A DNA stretch of 38,129 bases from JBIKWM01 sp044356305 (GCA_044356305.1 JBIKWM010000031.1:1-38129); one strand, 5' to 3'. Positions 10,439 to 19,304 are shown, counted from the first letter of the stretch. Translations and numbers: made by a program. The notes: generated from the letters alone by a model not told the origin.

Positions 10439-11398
10439 TCAGCTGAGCACCTCTACCTTATATGCCCCTTCGACCAGGTCGGAGTTGGTGACATTGAGGT
10501 GCGGCCCTACCCCGGGCCCGAGGTCAGCGGCTGTCACGGTACGGCTTTCGCCCGGATTCAGGTTTGCCCCTGCAAGGCAGACACCGGTCTCGGCCACGGT
10601 GAGGCAGAAGGTGAGCTTGGCTCCTCCTGTGTTGGTTATCCTAAGTTCAACATCGGGGGCCAGGTCCTTGGTGATGTTGGCGGTGGCCCCTGCATCGACC
10701 GTGCCCTCGAAGATGCCATCAGCATCGGCACTGCTACCGTTGCGGGGCAGGTAGGATGTGTCGAAGTAGTCGTTGAACCTATCGGCATCATCTATCATAT
10801 CAGCCGCGATGATGAGCAGGTTGCGGGTAAGCTGCCGGGTGAGCTCCTTGCGTGTGGCATTGCGCCCGGTGCGCAGCATGTCCTCCTCGGCAAACACCGT
10901 GTGCTGGGCGCTACGTGCATTGTTGAAGGCCGATATGGCAGTGTTGATGGCCGTGACCTCGGCCGGGTCGGTGGCGGTGAGGTGGGTGCCGGCTGCACTG
11001 GCAAACCGCGTAAGCAGGGTGGTAAGGTCATCGAGGCGGGACATAGAATACTCGGTCATTCCGTAGGGAAAGAAGCTCTCGTAGATGGCACTGTCCGCCC
11101 CGAATCGGTACACCACCAGGCCATGGACGCTGCGGATGCGTTCTATCATCGCATCCTTCATCAGGTTGGTGGTTACGGTGAGGTTCTGCCGGATGGCCTC
11201 TTTGACCACCAGATCGGTCATGTTGCCGAAATAGCCGGTGTAGCGCGTAGCAGTGTCGGCAATGAGCGGGCTGTAAACCCCACCCGGATTGTTGAGACTG
11301 AGGCGCACCATGTGATCGTCAGCGAAGCTGCGCAGGTTGGCATTGGACAGTTTGGGCTCGTCAAACAGGTCCTCGATCAATCTTCCAAGGGTTATCAT
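10439..11398 (-). CDS. Unrecognised 319-residue protein with C-terminal beta-sandwich-like domain
   Basis: I do not recognise a named family. The start at 11398 (MITLGRLIEDLFDEPKLSN) has no signal peptide or membrane segment, so the product is probably cytoplasmic unless handled by an unusual route. Residues ~1-210 look mostly helical with heptad-like Leu/Ile spacing (EAIRQNLTVTTNLMKDAMIERI, shortened here, and RKELTRQLTRNLLIIAADMI). Residues ~220-319 are rich in Gly, Thr, Val and Asn, resembling a beta-sandwich (LRITNTGGAKLTFCLTV ... LNPGESRTVTAADL). The gene stands alone, ends in a good terminator, and its 5' side faces the palindrome array. Codon use and GC match the high-GC backbone. The frame is well supported by its length, the start context and the terminator; the function is unknown. 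Confidence 0.8.
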   Translation of the reverse strand: MITLGRLIEDLFDEPKLSNANLRSFADDHMVRLSLNNPGGVYSPLIADTATRYTGYFGNMTDLVVKEAIRQNLTVTTNLMKDAMIERIRSVHGLVVYRFGADSAIYESFFPYGMTEYSMSRLDDLTTLLTRFASAAGTHLTATDPAEVTAINTAISAFNNARSAQHTVFAEEDMLRTGRNATRKELTRQLTRNLLIIAADMIDDADRFNDYFDTSYLPRNGSSADADGIFEGTVDAGATANITKDLAPDVELRITNTGGAKLTFCLTVAETGVCLAGANLNPGESRTVTAADLGPGVGPHLNVTNSDLVEGAYKVEVLS

Positions 11399-12490
11399 GA
11401 TTTCTGATTTATTGGTTGGTATCCCGTGTAATCTGATTGGCTAACGAAGCCTTCGTGGGGATATTGTGTTGCGTTGCATTTTTTTTCGGTGCGCCATCGC
11501 AGACTTTGGAACCACGGTCGCACCACCCGCCCGATGTGGGCAGGACAGGACAAGGGACCGGCCCCTCAATCGGGACTGATGTCCGCCTCCCATATATATT
11601 AAGGTATAAGGGGCCGAAGCGCCTGGGTCCTCCCCTACCCCATGGATGGGCTCCATGACCAACAGCACGGACCATGCCGCTTGCCATATCGGATGCAGAT
11701 GGTACTTCCGAAGGTGGAAGGGCCATTCCGGATATTCTGGGTAGTACTTCCGAAAGTGGAAGGGGCTATTCCGAGCGTTCTGGGTGGTACTTCCAAGTGG
11801 AAGAGGTATCTCGGGGTCTTTGGGATGGCACTTCTGAAATTGGAAGGGCTAATCCGGACCTTCTGGGTAGTACTTCCGAAAGTGGAAGGGTTATTCCGGG
11901 GTCTTTGGGATAGTACTTCCGAAAGTGGAAGGGCCATTCCGGACGTTCTGGGTCGCACTTCCGAAAGTGGAAGGGGTATCTCAGGGTCTTCGGGATGGCA
12001 CTTCCAAAAGTGGAAGGGCTATTCCGGACGTTCTGGGTTGCACTTCCAAAAGTGGAAGGGGTATCTCAGGGTCTTTGGGATGGCACTTCCCAAAGTGGAA
12101 GGGCCACTCCGGACCTTCTGGGTAGTACTGCCGAAAGTGGAAGGGGTATTCTGAAGCTTCAAAATGGCACTTCCGAAAGTGGAAGGCCTATTCCAAACGT
12201 TAAGAATGGTACTTCCGAAAGTGGAAGGTGCAAAGGCCAGAACCTTGGTCAATGCTACCGAAAAGGTTGTAGGACGCAAGCGGATGGTCAAGGCCATTGC
12301 CATGTGCGGATACACATCCCCATCGCACGGATAGCGGGCCGTTGGATGCGACATTCCCCTAAAACAATCATTAACACATTGAATATCAATTACCATGAAG
12401 CGAAATAGACGGTTCTCTACACCCCCATGTGCATAATTGGGCCCTTAGCGCGTTGCGGGGGCACGGCCTCGGGGGCGCACCTTTACAGAA
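11399..12490. other. Divergent intergenic region holding the palindrome array
   Basis: About 1.1 kb between two divergently transcribed genes. It starts with an inverted repeat (ACGAAG-C-CTTCGT, about 11443-11455), then about 250 bp with no recognisable element, then the 42/43-bp array (11704-12227), then about 260 bp that should contain the promoter of the GH3/beta-lactamase gene. Open frames across the array exist in all three forward frames only because the repeat lacks stops; the mix of 42- and 43-bp spacing breaks any single frame. I see no RNA gene. Confidence 0.65.
11704..12227. repeat. Array of 13 near-palindromic cores with 42-43 bp periodicity
   Basis: The core is ACTTCCGAAAGTGGAAG. 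It contains a 5-bp hairpin (CTTCC, loop GAAAGT, GGAAG) and overlaps a near-palindrome (ACTTCCGAAAGT). Cores begin at 11704, 11746, 11789, 11830, 11872, 11915, 11957, 12000, 12042, 12085, 12127, 12169 and 12211, an average step of 42.25 bp. From the third core onward two spacer types alternate: type A (around TTCCGGACGTTCTGGGT, step 42) and type B (around ATCTCAGGGTCTTTGGGAT, step 41-43), giving an 85-bp higher-order unit. The last two spacers are the most diverged. It is not a CRISPR array because the spacers are themselves repeats. Confidence 0.93.
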
Positions 12491-15472
12491 ATGATAGTAC
12501 GTCTTGCAGCCACGGCCCTTATCGGCCTGCATCTATGGGGATGTAAGACCTCTACCGAGGGCACGGCCCAGAACAGGCCGGGCCCGCAGCCAATGCCTGC
12601 CCCCACAGCGGCCCCAAAGGTTGACGATGAGCAACGCTGTGCCCAATGGGCCGATTCGGTGATGGCGCGCCTGACCCCACGCGAGCGATTGGCGCAGCTG
12701 TTCATGGTGGCGGCCTACAGCAACCGCGATGCTAAGCACATGGCCCTGCTCGACAGTCTGGTGCGGGTGCACAGCATAGGCGGGCTCATCTGGTTCCAAG
12801 GGGGGCCGGTGCGGCAGGCGCAGATGAGCAACGCTTTGCAAGCCAGGGCCAAAGTGCCGCTGATGATGGCCATGGATGCCGAATGGGGCCTGGGGATGCG
12901 GCTCGACAGCACCATCAGCTACCCAAGGCAGATGACGCTCGGGGCGCTGTCAGATAAGAGCCTGATATACAGGATGGGCACCGAGGTGGCCAAGCACACT
13001 CGCAGACTGGGCATGCAGATGGATTTTGCCCCGGTGGTGGACGTGAATGTGAATGCCGCCAACCCGGTGATAGGCACCCGCTCGTTCGGGGAGGAGAAGA
13101 AGGATGTAGTGGCGCGCTCGTTGGAATATATGCGCGGCCTGCAGGACAGCCGCGTGCTGGCCAGCGCCAAGCACTTCCCGGGCCATGGCGACACCGAGAC
13201 CGACTCTCACCTCGACCTGCCTGTGATACGCCACGACCGCGCCCGGCTCGACAGCGTGGAGCTGTACCCCTTCCGCGAGCTGTTCAGGGCCGGGGTGAAG
13301 AGTGTGATGGTGGCCCACCTGAGCATTCCGGCCATTGACACCACCACCAATCTGGCCGGAACGCTGAGCACCAAGGTGGTGCAGGGCCTGCTGCGCGATG
13401 AGATGGGATTCAAGGGCCTCGTTTTCACCGATGCGCTGAACATGAAGGGGGTGGCCAAATACTACAGGCCCGGTGAGGTGGAGGTGAAGGCCTTCCTGGC
13501 CGGGAACGATGTGATGCTCTTTGCCGAAGATGTGCCCAAGGCGCTCGACAGCCTGCTGCATGCGGTGGACAGCGGGCTGGTGAGCCAGGCCGACATAGAT
13601 GCGCGGTGCCGCAAGGTGCTGATGGCCAAGGCATGGGCCGGATTGGACCGCTACAGACCCATTGACACAAAGAACCTCTACGAGGACCTGACCACGGCCG
13701 AGGCCAAGGGCCTGCGTGAGGAAATGATAAGCAAGAGTCTGACCCTGCTGACCAACAGGGACAGCATTGTGCCGCTGCGCCCGGCACCGGCCGACACACT
13801 GGCCTGTGTGGTGATGGGCGGCAAAGAGGGCAACGCGTTCCAAGAGATGCTGGGACGCTACTGGCCCACCAAGGACCTCATCATCCCAATGGATATGAAA
13901 TCAGAAGAGGTCGACACCCTGTTGAAGCGGCTGGAGCGCTACAGAACGGTGGTGATAGCGCTGGAGGGCACCAACAGCAAACGCCCGCAGAACTACGGCA
14001 TCACGGCCATGGCCGATAGCCTGATGGCACGTATATGCCGCAGCCACCCCACGGTGGTGGCCACCTTCGGCATACCGTATCTGATAGGCAACCTGAGCTG
14101 CGCCAACTATGCCAGGGCCCTGGTGGCGGCCTACGAGCTGAATGCCACCACCGAAGGGTATGCCGCGCAGCTGATCATGGGCGGCATAGGGGCCGAAGGA
14201 ACGCTGCCTGTAACCGTTTCGGACAGATGGAAACGCGGCACGGGCCTGCGCACCAAGGCCACACGGATTGGCTATGGCACTCCTTATCAGCGCGGTATGG
14301 ATGCCGAGACCCTGAAGGGCATTGACCGGATCATGGATCAGGCCATTGCCGACAGGGCCGCCCCCGGTGCGCAGATCCTGGTGGTGCGCGATGGCATGGT
14401 GGTGTACGAGCGCAACATGGGCACGCACATGTACGATGCCAAGAGGCCGGTGCGCCCCACCGACCTGTACGACCTGGCCAGTGTGACCAAGGTGAGCGCC
14501 ACGCTGCCAGCCTTCATGCAACTGGTGGACCAGGGCAAGGTGAAACTAGATGACCAGGTGAGCGACCACCTGCAGCGCCTGTGGGCCACCGACAAGAGCG
14601 AGATGACCTTCAGGGAGATGCTGGCGCACTTCGCACGGCTCAAGTCGTGGACACCGTTCTATAAGAACACGCTCACAGACGGCTACATATCAAGGCGTTA
14701 CTACCGCACCATGCCGTCAGACAGTTTTCCGCATCAGGTGGCCGAGGACCTGTATCTGCGGTTCGATTACCCCGACACCATGCGCTCCATTGTGGACCGG
14801 AGTGAGCTGCTGCCCACCCATGAGTACAAGTACAGCGATCTGGCCTACTACTACCTGCGCGAGGTTGTGGAGAAGTATGCCCGCAAACAACTCGACACGG
14901 TGACCATGGAGTCGTTCTATCGCCCCATGGGCCTGCGCAGCATGGGCTACCTGCCGCTCAACAGGTTTGATAAAGACCGGATAGTGCCCACCGAGTACGA
15001 TGACTATTTCCGCAATCAGCTGGTGCACGGCCATGTGCACGACCAAGGGGCGGCCATGCTTGGAGGCATAGGCGGCCATGCGGGACTGTTCAGCCACGGC
15101 CGCGACCTGGCCGCCCTCATGCAGATGTACCTCAACAACGGCACCTACGGTGGACGTAGGTACGTGAGCGATGCCACCATGAAAGAGTTTGTCAAGTGCC
15201 AGTACTGCGCCAAGGGCAACCGCAGAGGGGTGGGCTTTGACCGTCCGGCACAGGGTGGCGAGGGCCCCACCTGCGAGTGCGTGTCGTTTGCCAGTTTCGG
15301 GCACACGGGCTTCACTGGCACCATGGCGTGGGCCGACCCCGAGCAGGGCATCATCTACATCTTCCTGAGCAACAGGGTATATCCCGATGCCGACAACAAT
15401 AAGCTGGTGAAACAGAACGTGCGCACCCGCATACAGCAGGTGATCTACGATTCCATTGTGAAGCGGAGGTGA
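12491..15472 (+). CDS. Lipoprotein GH3 beta-N-acetylglucosaminidase fused to a beta-lactamase-type serine hydrolase
   Basis: 993 residues. A short hydrophobic leader ends in the lipobox LHLWGC (Cys18), so the protein is probably tethered to a membrane facing the periplasm. Residues ~55-390 are a NagZ-type GH3 domain with the KHFPGHGDT motif (227-235), the Asp238-Ser-His240 loop and the nucleophile Asp314 in FTDALNMKG. Residues ~400-600 are the GH3 C-terminal domain. Residues ~605-990 are a class C beta-lactamase/PBP-like domain with SVTK (Ser664, Lys667), YSD (781-783, in place of the usual YxN) and HTG (938-940). The fusion is common in Bacteroidota and suggests combined removal of GlcNAc and processing of muropeptide stems or D-Ala ends in cell-wall recycling (the role is inferred from the families). 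The last 17 codons and stop are duplicated at 25226-25279, on the far side of the nos island. Confidence 0.93.
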   Translation: MIVRLAATALIGLHLWGCKTSTEGTAQNRPGPQPMPAPTAAPKVDDEQRCAQWADSVMARLTPRERLAQLFMVAAYSNRDAKHMALLDSLVRVHSIGGLIWFQGGPVRQAQMSNALQARAKVPLMMAMDAEWGLGMRLDSTISYPRQMTLGALSDKSLIYRMGTEVAKHTRRLGMQMDFAPVVDVNVNAANPVIGTRSFGEEKKDVVARSLEYMRGLQDSRVLASAKHFPGHGDTETDSHLDLPVIRHDRARLDSVELYPFRELFRAGVKSVMVAHLSIPAIDTTTNLAGTLSTKVVQGLLRDEMGFKGLVFTDALNMKGVAKYYRPGEVEVKAFLAGNDVMLFAEDVPKALDSLLHAVDSGLVSQADIDARCRKVLMAKAWAGLDRYRPIDTKNLYEDLTTAEAKGLREEMISKSLTLLTNRDSIVPLRPAPADTLACVVMGGKEGNAFQEMLGRYWPTKDLIIPMDMKSEEVDTLLKRLERYRTVVIALEGTNSKRPQNYGITAMADSLMARICRSHPTVVATFGIPYLIGNLSCANYARALVAAYELNATTEGYAAQLIMGGIGAEGTLPVTVSDRWKRGTGLRTKATRIGYGTPYQRGMDAETLKGIDRIMDQAIADRAAPGAQILVVRDGMVVYERNMGTHMYDAKRPVRPTDLYDLASVTKVSATLPAFMQLVDQGKVKLDDQVSDHLQRLWATDKSEMTFREMLAHFARLKSWTPFYKNTLTDGYISRRYYRTMPSDSFPHQVAEDLYLRFDYPDTMRSIVDRSELLPTHEYKYSDLAYYYLREVVEKYARKQLDTVTMESFYRPMGLRSMGYLPLNRFDKDRIVPTEYDDYFRNQLVHGHVHDQGAAMLGGIGGHAGLFSHGRDLAALMQMYLNNGTYGGRRYVSDATMKEFVKCQYCAKGNRRGVGFDRPAQGGEGPTCECVSFASFGHTGFTGTMAWADPEQGIIYIFLSNRVYPDADNNKLVKQNVRTRIQQVIYDSIVKRR

Positions 15473-15492
15473 GCGGGGCCCATTGGCACACC
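15417..15492 (+). repeat. Left 76-bp direct repeat bounding the nos island
   Basis: Identical to 25224-25287 for its first 64 bp (15417-15480), then two mismatched bases (CA here, TC there), then ten more identical bases. The offset is a constant 9,807 bp. It covers the last 17 codons and stop of the GH3/beta-lactamase gene plus 20 bp of 3' flank, and this is the copy that completes the gene. It ends only 15 bp before the stop codon of nosY. Outside the repeat the flanks do not match (A against C on the left, G against T on the right). Confidence 0.97.
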
Positions 15493-15507
15493 GAGGAAAC
15501 CAGGGTG

Positions 15508-16275
15508 CTACAGGTCCTTGGTACGGAATACGCGCATGGCCGCCAGAATTGGCAGTGCGACCCAGAGCAGCAGCATCCCGGAGGAGAAGACGTAGCCGAG
15601 GCTCCCCCCGAAGAAATCCTTAAAAAACGCTCCAGTGTAGCCCATCAGGGCAGAGACATCGAGCTGCAGGATCATAAGGATGCGTGCAAGGTCAACGGGA
15701 TTAAGGGCAATGAGAGCCACAGTCACCTTCTCCAACGGATAGTCGCTGAAACTGTAAAGCACCCACAGCACAAAGGCATCATAGATGAGAGAGAAGTAGA
15801 ACCAGAACAGCAGGGCCACCCCGATGGCCTTGGCCTTGTCGCGGGTGAGCACAGACCCAAGGAAAGCCAGGGACACAAACACCAACGTGAGTATGACCCC
15901 GGAATATAGCAGCGCCAGCCCGCTCTGATCTGCCCCGTAGAAGAGCATGGGAACACCTAGCCCTATGAGGTAAGCCATGCAGAGCGAAACAGATACGGCC
16001 AAATACTGCGCAAGGAACACCACCCTTCGGTTCACAGGCTGCGACAGCATCAGCTCAATGAACTCATATGAGTTATAGAAATGGATGGTGGTGAAAACGA
16101 TACTCACCAGCGGCACCACGATAAGCAGCACGTTCATCAGGCTCAGCACTACTTTGGAGGTGTCGGAGTCGAGTTGGAACATGCCCACAGCACTCAAAAG
16201 CAGAAAAGCGGTATAGAACAGAATGAACCGTGTGCGCAGAATATCATAGAGCACATATTTCACTATCCGCAACAT
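15508..16275 (-). CDS. nosY: NosY, ABC-2 type permease of the NosDFY copper-centre assembly complex
   Basis: 255 residues with about six hydrophobic segments, beginning with a helix in residues ~14-34 (RTRFILFYTAFLLLSAVGM) and ending with one just before the C-terminal basic tail. NosY is the membrane subunit that pairs with the NosF ATPase and the periplasmic NosD; the complex acts in sulfur delivery to the copper-sulfide CuZ centre of NosZ. It is the last gene of the nos operon, 11 bp after nosF, and its length is close to the usual ~260-275. Its stop codon lies 15 bp from the island boundary repeat, with no terminator between, so transcription may run antisense into the GH3 gene end. Identity rests on the nosDFY order plus the fold. 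Confidence 0.88.
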   Translation of the reverse strand: MLRIVKYVLYDILRTRFILFYTAFLLLSAVGMFQLDSDTSKVVLSLMNVLLIVVPLVSIVFTTIHFYNSYEFIELMLSQPVNRRVVFLAQYLAVSVSLCMAYLIGLGVPMLFYGADQSGLALLYSGVILTLVFVSLAFLGSVLTRDKAKAIGVALLFWFYFSLIYDAFVLWVLYSFSDYPLEKVTVALIALNPVDLARILMILQLDVSALMGYTGAFFKDFFGGSLGYVFSSGMLLLWVALPILAAMRVFRTKDL

Positions 16276-16286
16276 GTTCTCAGGTA

Positions 16287-17003
16287 TCAGTGGGCCACAG
16301 CCTGTTGGGTCATTATGTGCGAGATCGCCTTGCCCAAACGTTCGTGGCCGGTCTGCTGCTTCAGCTTGTCTATGGGATCGTCATAGGCCACGCGCCCCTC
16401 GTTGATGTAGATGAGATGGGTGGTGAGCTCGTCAAGGTCGCTCATGATGTGTGATGTGATGAGGATCAGCTTGCCCTTGGCCTTCTCGGTCTTGACCTTG
16501 TCCTTGAGCAGTTCAACAGCCACGGGATCAAGGCCGGCCGTTGGTTCGTCCAAAATGAGGATGGAGGGGTCAAAAAGGAAGGCCAACGCGGCACTCACCT
16601 TCTGCCGGGTGCCGCCCGACAGGGTGTGCAAGGGCTTGTCATAGAGCCTTGTGAGTTGGAACGCCTCTACCAGGTCATCATCAAGCCCAGTGGTGCGCCT
16701 GCGTATGTTCCGCATCATGTCCATGAGCTGCCCTATCCGCATGTTGTCGGGATACCGGCCTATCTGTGGCATGTAGCCGATCTGGTCACGGTAGGCCCAT
16801 TGTCCCTTAATGTCGGTGCCGTTCACCGCTATCAGCCCAGAGGTGGGTATCACCAACCCCAGGATACTCTTGATCAACGTGGTCTTGCCCGACCCATTGG
16901 GCCCGATGAAGGCATAGGAGGTGCCCTGTGCCAATTGCAGGCTCACCCCGTCCAAGGCCCACAGACCCTTGAAATTCTTGCGTACATCACTGACCGAGAT
17001 CAT
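16287..17003 (-). CDS. nosF: NosF, ABC transporter ATPase for NosZ maturation
   Basis: 238 residues carrying all ABC ATPase signatures: Walker A GPNGSGKTT (34-42), the signature LSGGTRQK, Walker B ILILDEPTAGLDP and the H-loop ITSH. It should bind the cytoplasmic side of NosY and power delivery of a sulfur species to NosD for CuZ assembly. It is slightly shorter than proteobacterial NosF (~300), as is usual for the Bacteroidota form. Its start overlaps the end of nosD by 17 bp and nosY follows after 11 bp, implying translational coupling of the three. Confidence 0.92.
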   Translation of the reverse strand: MISVSDVRKNFKGLWALDGVSLQLAQGTSYAFIGPNGSGKTTLIKSILGLVIPTSGLIAVNGTDIKGQWAYRDQIGYMPQIGRYPDNMRIGQLMDMMRNIRRRTTGLDDDLVEAFQLTRLYDKPLHTLSGGTRQKVSAALAFLFDPSILILDEPTAGLDPVAVELLKDKVKTEKAKGKLILITSHIMSDLDELTTHLIYINEGRVAYDDPIDKLKQQTGHERLGKAISHIMTQQAVAH

Positions 17004-18222
17004 GGGGCCTCATTTCGGGTGATAGGTCTTTGAGATTAACGGGGGTCATCACCGGCATCACTTTTTCAGCCCTGTCGAGCAGAAAGACAAGGAAACTTCG
17101 CCAGATCAACATGGCCGAGGGTATGCGTTCACTGATCACCGAGAAAAGGCTCACGGGGTTGAAAGGCACATCGCCCGTGCCATTACGGTCAAGATCATAG
17201 CCCTCGTACTTGTCCCAGTAATTGTGCTCGAACGTGTTCAACACCGTGTTGCCGTTGGTGGTGATATCGAAGGTGTTGCTCTGAAAGTTGTTCAGCGCAA
17301 AGGTGTTGCCATCGCAACTTGCCTGGAGCTTTATAGCGCGGCCGTTCTTGCGGAAAAGGTTGTGTTCAAAGCGGGTGCGACTGCTGCCCTCCATGTAAAT
17401 ACCACTTGTGTTGCCAATAAAACGGTTGTTGAGCACCTCACTGTCGCTGATATCCTTGAGCAGCAGTCCGTAGGCCGCAGTGCCCCAATTGTCCTCAAAG
17501 GTGTTGCCATGCATGCGCACATGGCGGGTGTACATGACTGAAACGCCTGCCCCGTTGTGACGGAAAGTGTTGTTCTCATAGGCATCATCATGCGAGAACA
17601 TGAAGTGAAGGCCATAGCGCATATTGCGCTGGCTGAGGTTGTTGCGGATCGAGCTCTTGGTCACGAATTCGAAGTAAATGCCATCGCGGTGGCCGGTCAC
17701 CTCATTGCCGATGATCTCGGCTTGTTCGCATTTCCACAGATGAATGCCATTGCCCAATTGATACTCGAATTCGGCCGAGGCGCTGAGGTAGTTCCTCTCA
17801 ATTTGGGCGAAATTGCTGTTGGAAAGGTGTATGCCGAAAAATGTGTCCTCCAGACGGTTGTCAGTGATCCTTACATGGTGTGCATCAAGGCACTTGATGC
17901 CGGCCGGGTCCTCCATGCTCGACCGGCTGGAGTTGATGATGCGGAAACCTTGAACTGTGACATGCGCGGCAGCGATAGTGATCAGTTCGTGCTTCATCTC
18001 ACCATCCAAGGTGGGCATGCCGTCCCCTATCAGGCTCAGCCTTTTCCTTATCACGATGTTCCCTTCCCTGTAAATCCCCGGTGCGACAAGCACTGTATCG
18101 CCATCAGCTGCCGTCCCTACGGCTTTCGTTATGGACATCCCCGCCTTGCCTCCGGCACGGATCACCTTGGCCTCTGCGACAATGGAGCAGGACAGAAGCA
18201 CCGATATCAGGATCATTCTCAT
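16987..18222 (-). CDS. nosD: NosD, periplasmic beta-helix accessory protein
   Basis: 411 residues. The N-terminal 18 residues (MRMILISVLLSCSIVAEA) are a Sec signal peptide. The rest is a right-handed parallel beta-helix of the NosD/carbohydrate-binding CASH type, visible as repeated N-x-[FIL]-x-x-N turns (NRLEDTFFGIHLSNSNF, NNRFIGNTSGIYMEGSS, NHNLFRKNG-type coils) from about residue 60 to 370. NosD receives sulfur from NosFY and helps to build CuZ in NosZ. The start overlaps the nosL stop codon in an ATGA arrangement, so the two are probably co-translated. Confidence 0.93.
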   Translation of the reverse strand: MRMILISVLLSCSIVAEAKVIRAGGKAGMSITKAVGTAADGDTVLVAPGIYREGNIVIRKRLSLIGDGMPTLDGEMKHELITIAAAHVTVQGFRIINSSRSSMEDPAGIKCLDAHHVRITDNRLEDTFFGIHLSNSNFAQIERNYLSASAEFEYQLGNGIHLWKCEQAEIIGNEVTGHRDGIYFEFVTKSSIRNNLSQRNMRYGLHFMFSHDDAYENNTFRHNGAGVSVMYTRHVRMHGNTFEDNWGTAAYGLLLKDISDSEVLNNRFIGNTSGIYMEGSSRTRFEHNLFRKNGRAIKLQASCDGNTFALNNFQSNTFDITTNGNTVLNTFEHNYWDKYEGYDLDRNGTGDVPFNPVSLFSVISERIPSAMLIWRSFLVFLLDRAEKVMPVMTPVNLKDLSPEMRPHDLGQ

Positions 18223-18656
18223 TCAAAAATGGCCTTTACGTCCTGCCAGGTCATCGGGCTGCCGTCCCATTTCCGAGCGTTCTCATCGCGCACAGCGCAA
18301 TCACTGAACACTGCTACCTGACTGGCCATGGGGCTGCGCACTGCCGGTGATTGAACGAAACAGGCCTCTGACACACTTACCAGTTGTTCGGGACGCAAGT
18401 AGTCAATGAACAGCAGATGGCTCAGCGAGCTCTCCTCAATTTCGTTCTTCTGCATGAAGCTGATGAGACAGTTCACATCATCGAACTTGTGCACCTTACC
18501 CTTGGATGTGATCAGCTCGGCACCAAAACGTGTGTCCATCAGAGTCATCTGACAATGTTCGCAGGCATCGGTACCATAGCGGATGGGCTCTGGTTCTGTT
18601 CCACAGCCTGCCATGAATACCACGGCCGTCATTAAGATCGTTATTCTTCTCATCAT
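18219..18656 (-). CDS. nosL: NosL, lipoprotein copper chaperone
   Basis: 145 residues from the ATG at 18656 (a second ATG follows immediately). The upstream in-frame extension overlaps the previous gene and has no signal, so it was rejected. The leader ends in the lipobox FMAGC, giving a lipid-anchored periplasmic protein. The mature start holds the NosL copper motif: DACEHCQMTLMD, with the CxxCxM pattern, followed by GAELITSKGKVHKFDD. NosL binds Cu(I) and delivers it to apo-NosZ for CuZ. It follows the NosB-like gene with 2 bp between and overlaps nosD by 4 bp. Confidence 0.93.
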   Translation of the reverse strand: MMRRITILMTAVVFMAGCGTEPEPIRYGTDACEHCQMTLMDTRFGAELITSKGKVHKFDDVNCLISFMQKNEIEESSLSHLLFIDYLRPEQLVSVSEACFVQSPAVRSPMASQVAVFSDCAVRDENARKWDGSPMTWQDVKAIFE

Positions 18657-18658
18657 GT

Positions 18659-19234
18659 TCAATCCTTGTTGCGTAGGATGTCGAGAGCCAAAGCACCAAC
18701 TGTTAGAACCCCAGTAGTGATGAATGCCCACCCCCCGATGTCCGGAGCCGAATAGGCGATGAAATTGAGCAGTTCCTTGGTCCCGATCAAAGGGGGCTGA
18801 TAGGCCATGCCCGGCACCTTGATAGCGGCCGTGGGGTCCAGGTTGTGCCCATAGTCATAGCCCCATAGCCAGAAATCAACCATGCCGCTGATGCCGATGA
18901 TCACGAACATGGTCAGGAATCCCCACAGTATCCATCTCCTACCAACGGCCGCGGTAGTCAATCCTGCCACCATGATGAACCCCACCAGGGCGGGCATGAT
19001 GGCAAACTCGGGGAACATCTCAACCTTGATGTGCTTCATGCCGATGTAGTGGTTCAGTCCGTTGATGATCTCCACATCGCCCGTTATGTTGTCCAGCCAG
19101 ATGTATAGGCTCAGACCTTCGGGGTATTGTGGGGCCCACATCCAGATGTACCAGATGGGAGTGAAATACGTGATGATGAGCAGCAGAGAGGCCAATGCCA
19201 TGACCAGCCGCGTCATAGGAAGCAACTTCTTCAT
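18659..19234 (-). CDS. NosB-like four-helix membrane protein downstream of nosZ
   Basis: 191 residues from the ATG at 19234 (MKKLLPMTRLVMALASLLLI). The longer open frame upstream runs through the nosZ terminator hairpin and the nosZ 3' end and was rejected. Hydrophobic segments near residues 8-28, 70-90, 95-115 and 160-183 predict four membrane helices. The loop between the first two carries many aromatic and acidic residues (WIWMW, ending with NHYIGMKHIKVEMFPE), with His and Met that could touch copper or heme (speculative). Clade II nos clusters typically have a membrane gene called nosB directly after nosZ, and the position matches. I do not claim proven homology, so no symbol is given. 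Function unknown. Confidence 0.83.
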   Translation of the reverse strand: MKKLLPMTRLVMALASLLLIITYFTPIWYIWMWAPQYPEGLSLYIWLDNITGDVEIINGLNHYIGMKHIKVEMFPEFAIMPALVGFIMVAGLTTAAVGRRWILWGFLTMFVIIGISGMVDFWLWGYDYGHNLDPTAAIKVPGMAYQPPLIGTKELLNFIAYSAPDIGGWAFITTGVLTVGALALDILRNKD

Positions 19235-19304
19235 GATGTGATGTTGTGATGGACCGGAACAGTGCGACTGTACTTTGGATGGCAACAGTCGCGGAAAATC
19301 ATTC

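Noticed and set aside
10105..10446. Possible 113-residue forward gene
   Set aside because: It runs through the terminator hairpin and into the end of a well-supported minus-strand gene, and shows no motif or conserved-looking composition.
11704..12227. CRISPR array
   Set aside because: The cores are short (17 bp) and imperfect, the spacers are two recurring types instead of unique sequences, and no cas gene is near.
11642..12408. Open frames over the palindrome array, reading as 14-residue peptide repeats (LPKVEG...)
   Set aside because: The array steps are a mix of 42 and 43 bp, so the repeat slips between all three frames; every frame is open only because the repeat lacks stops. No start, signal or family was seen.
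15417..15492. Repeat as an IS element or target-site duplication of a transposon
   Set aside because: Seventy-six bases is far longer than transposon target duplications, there are no terminal inverted repeats, and no transposase is present.
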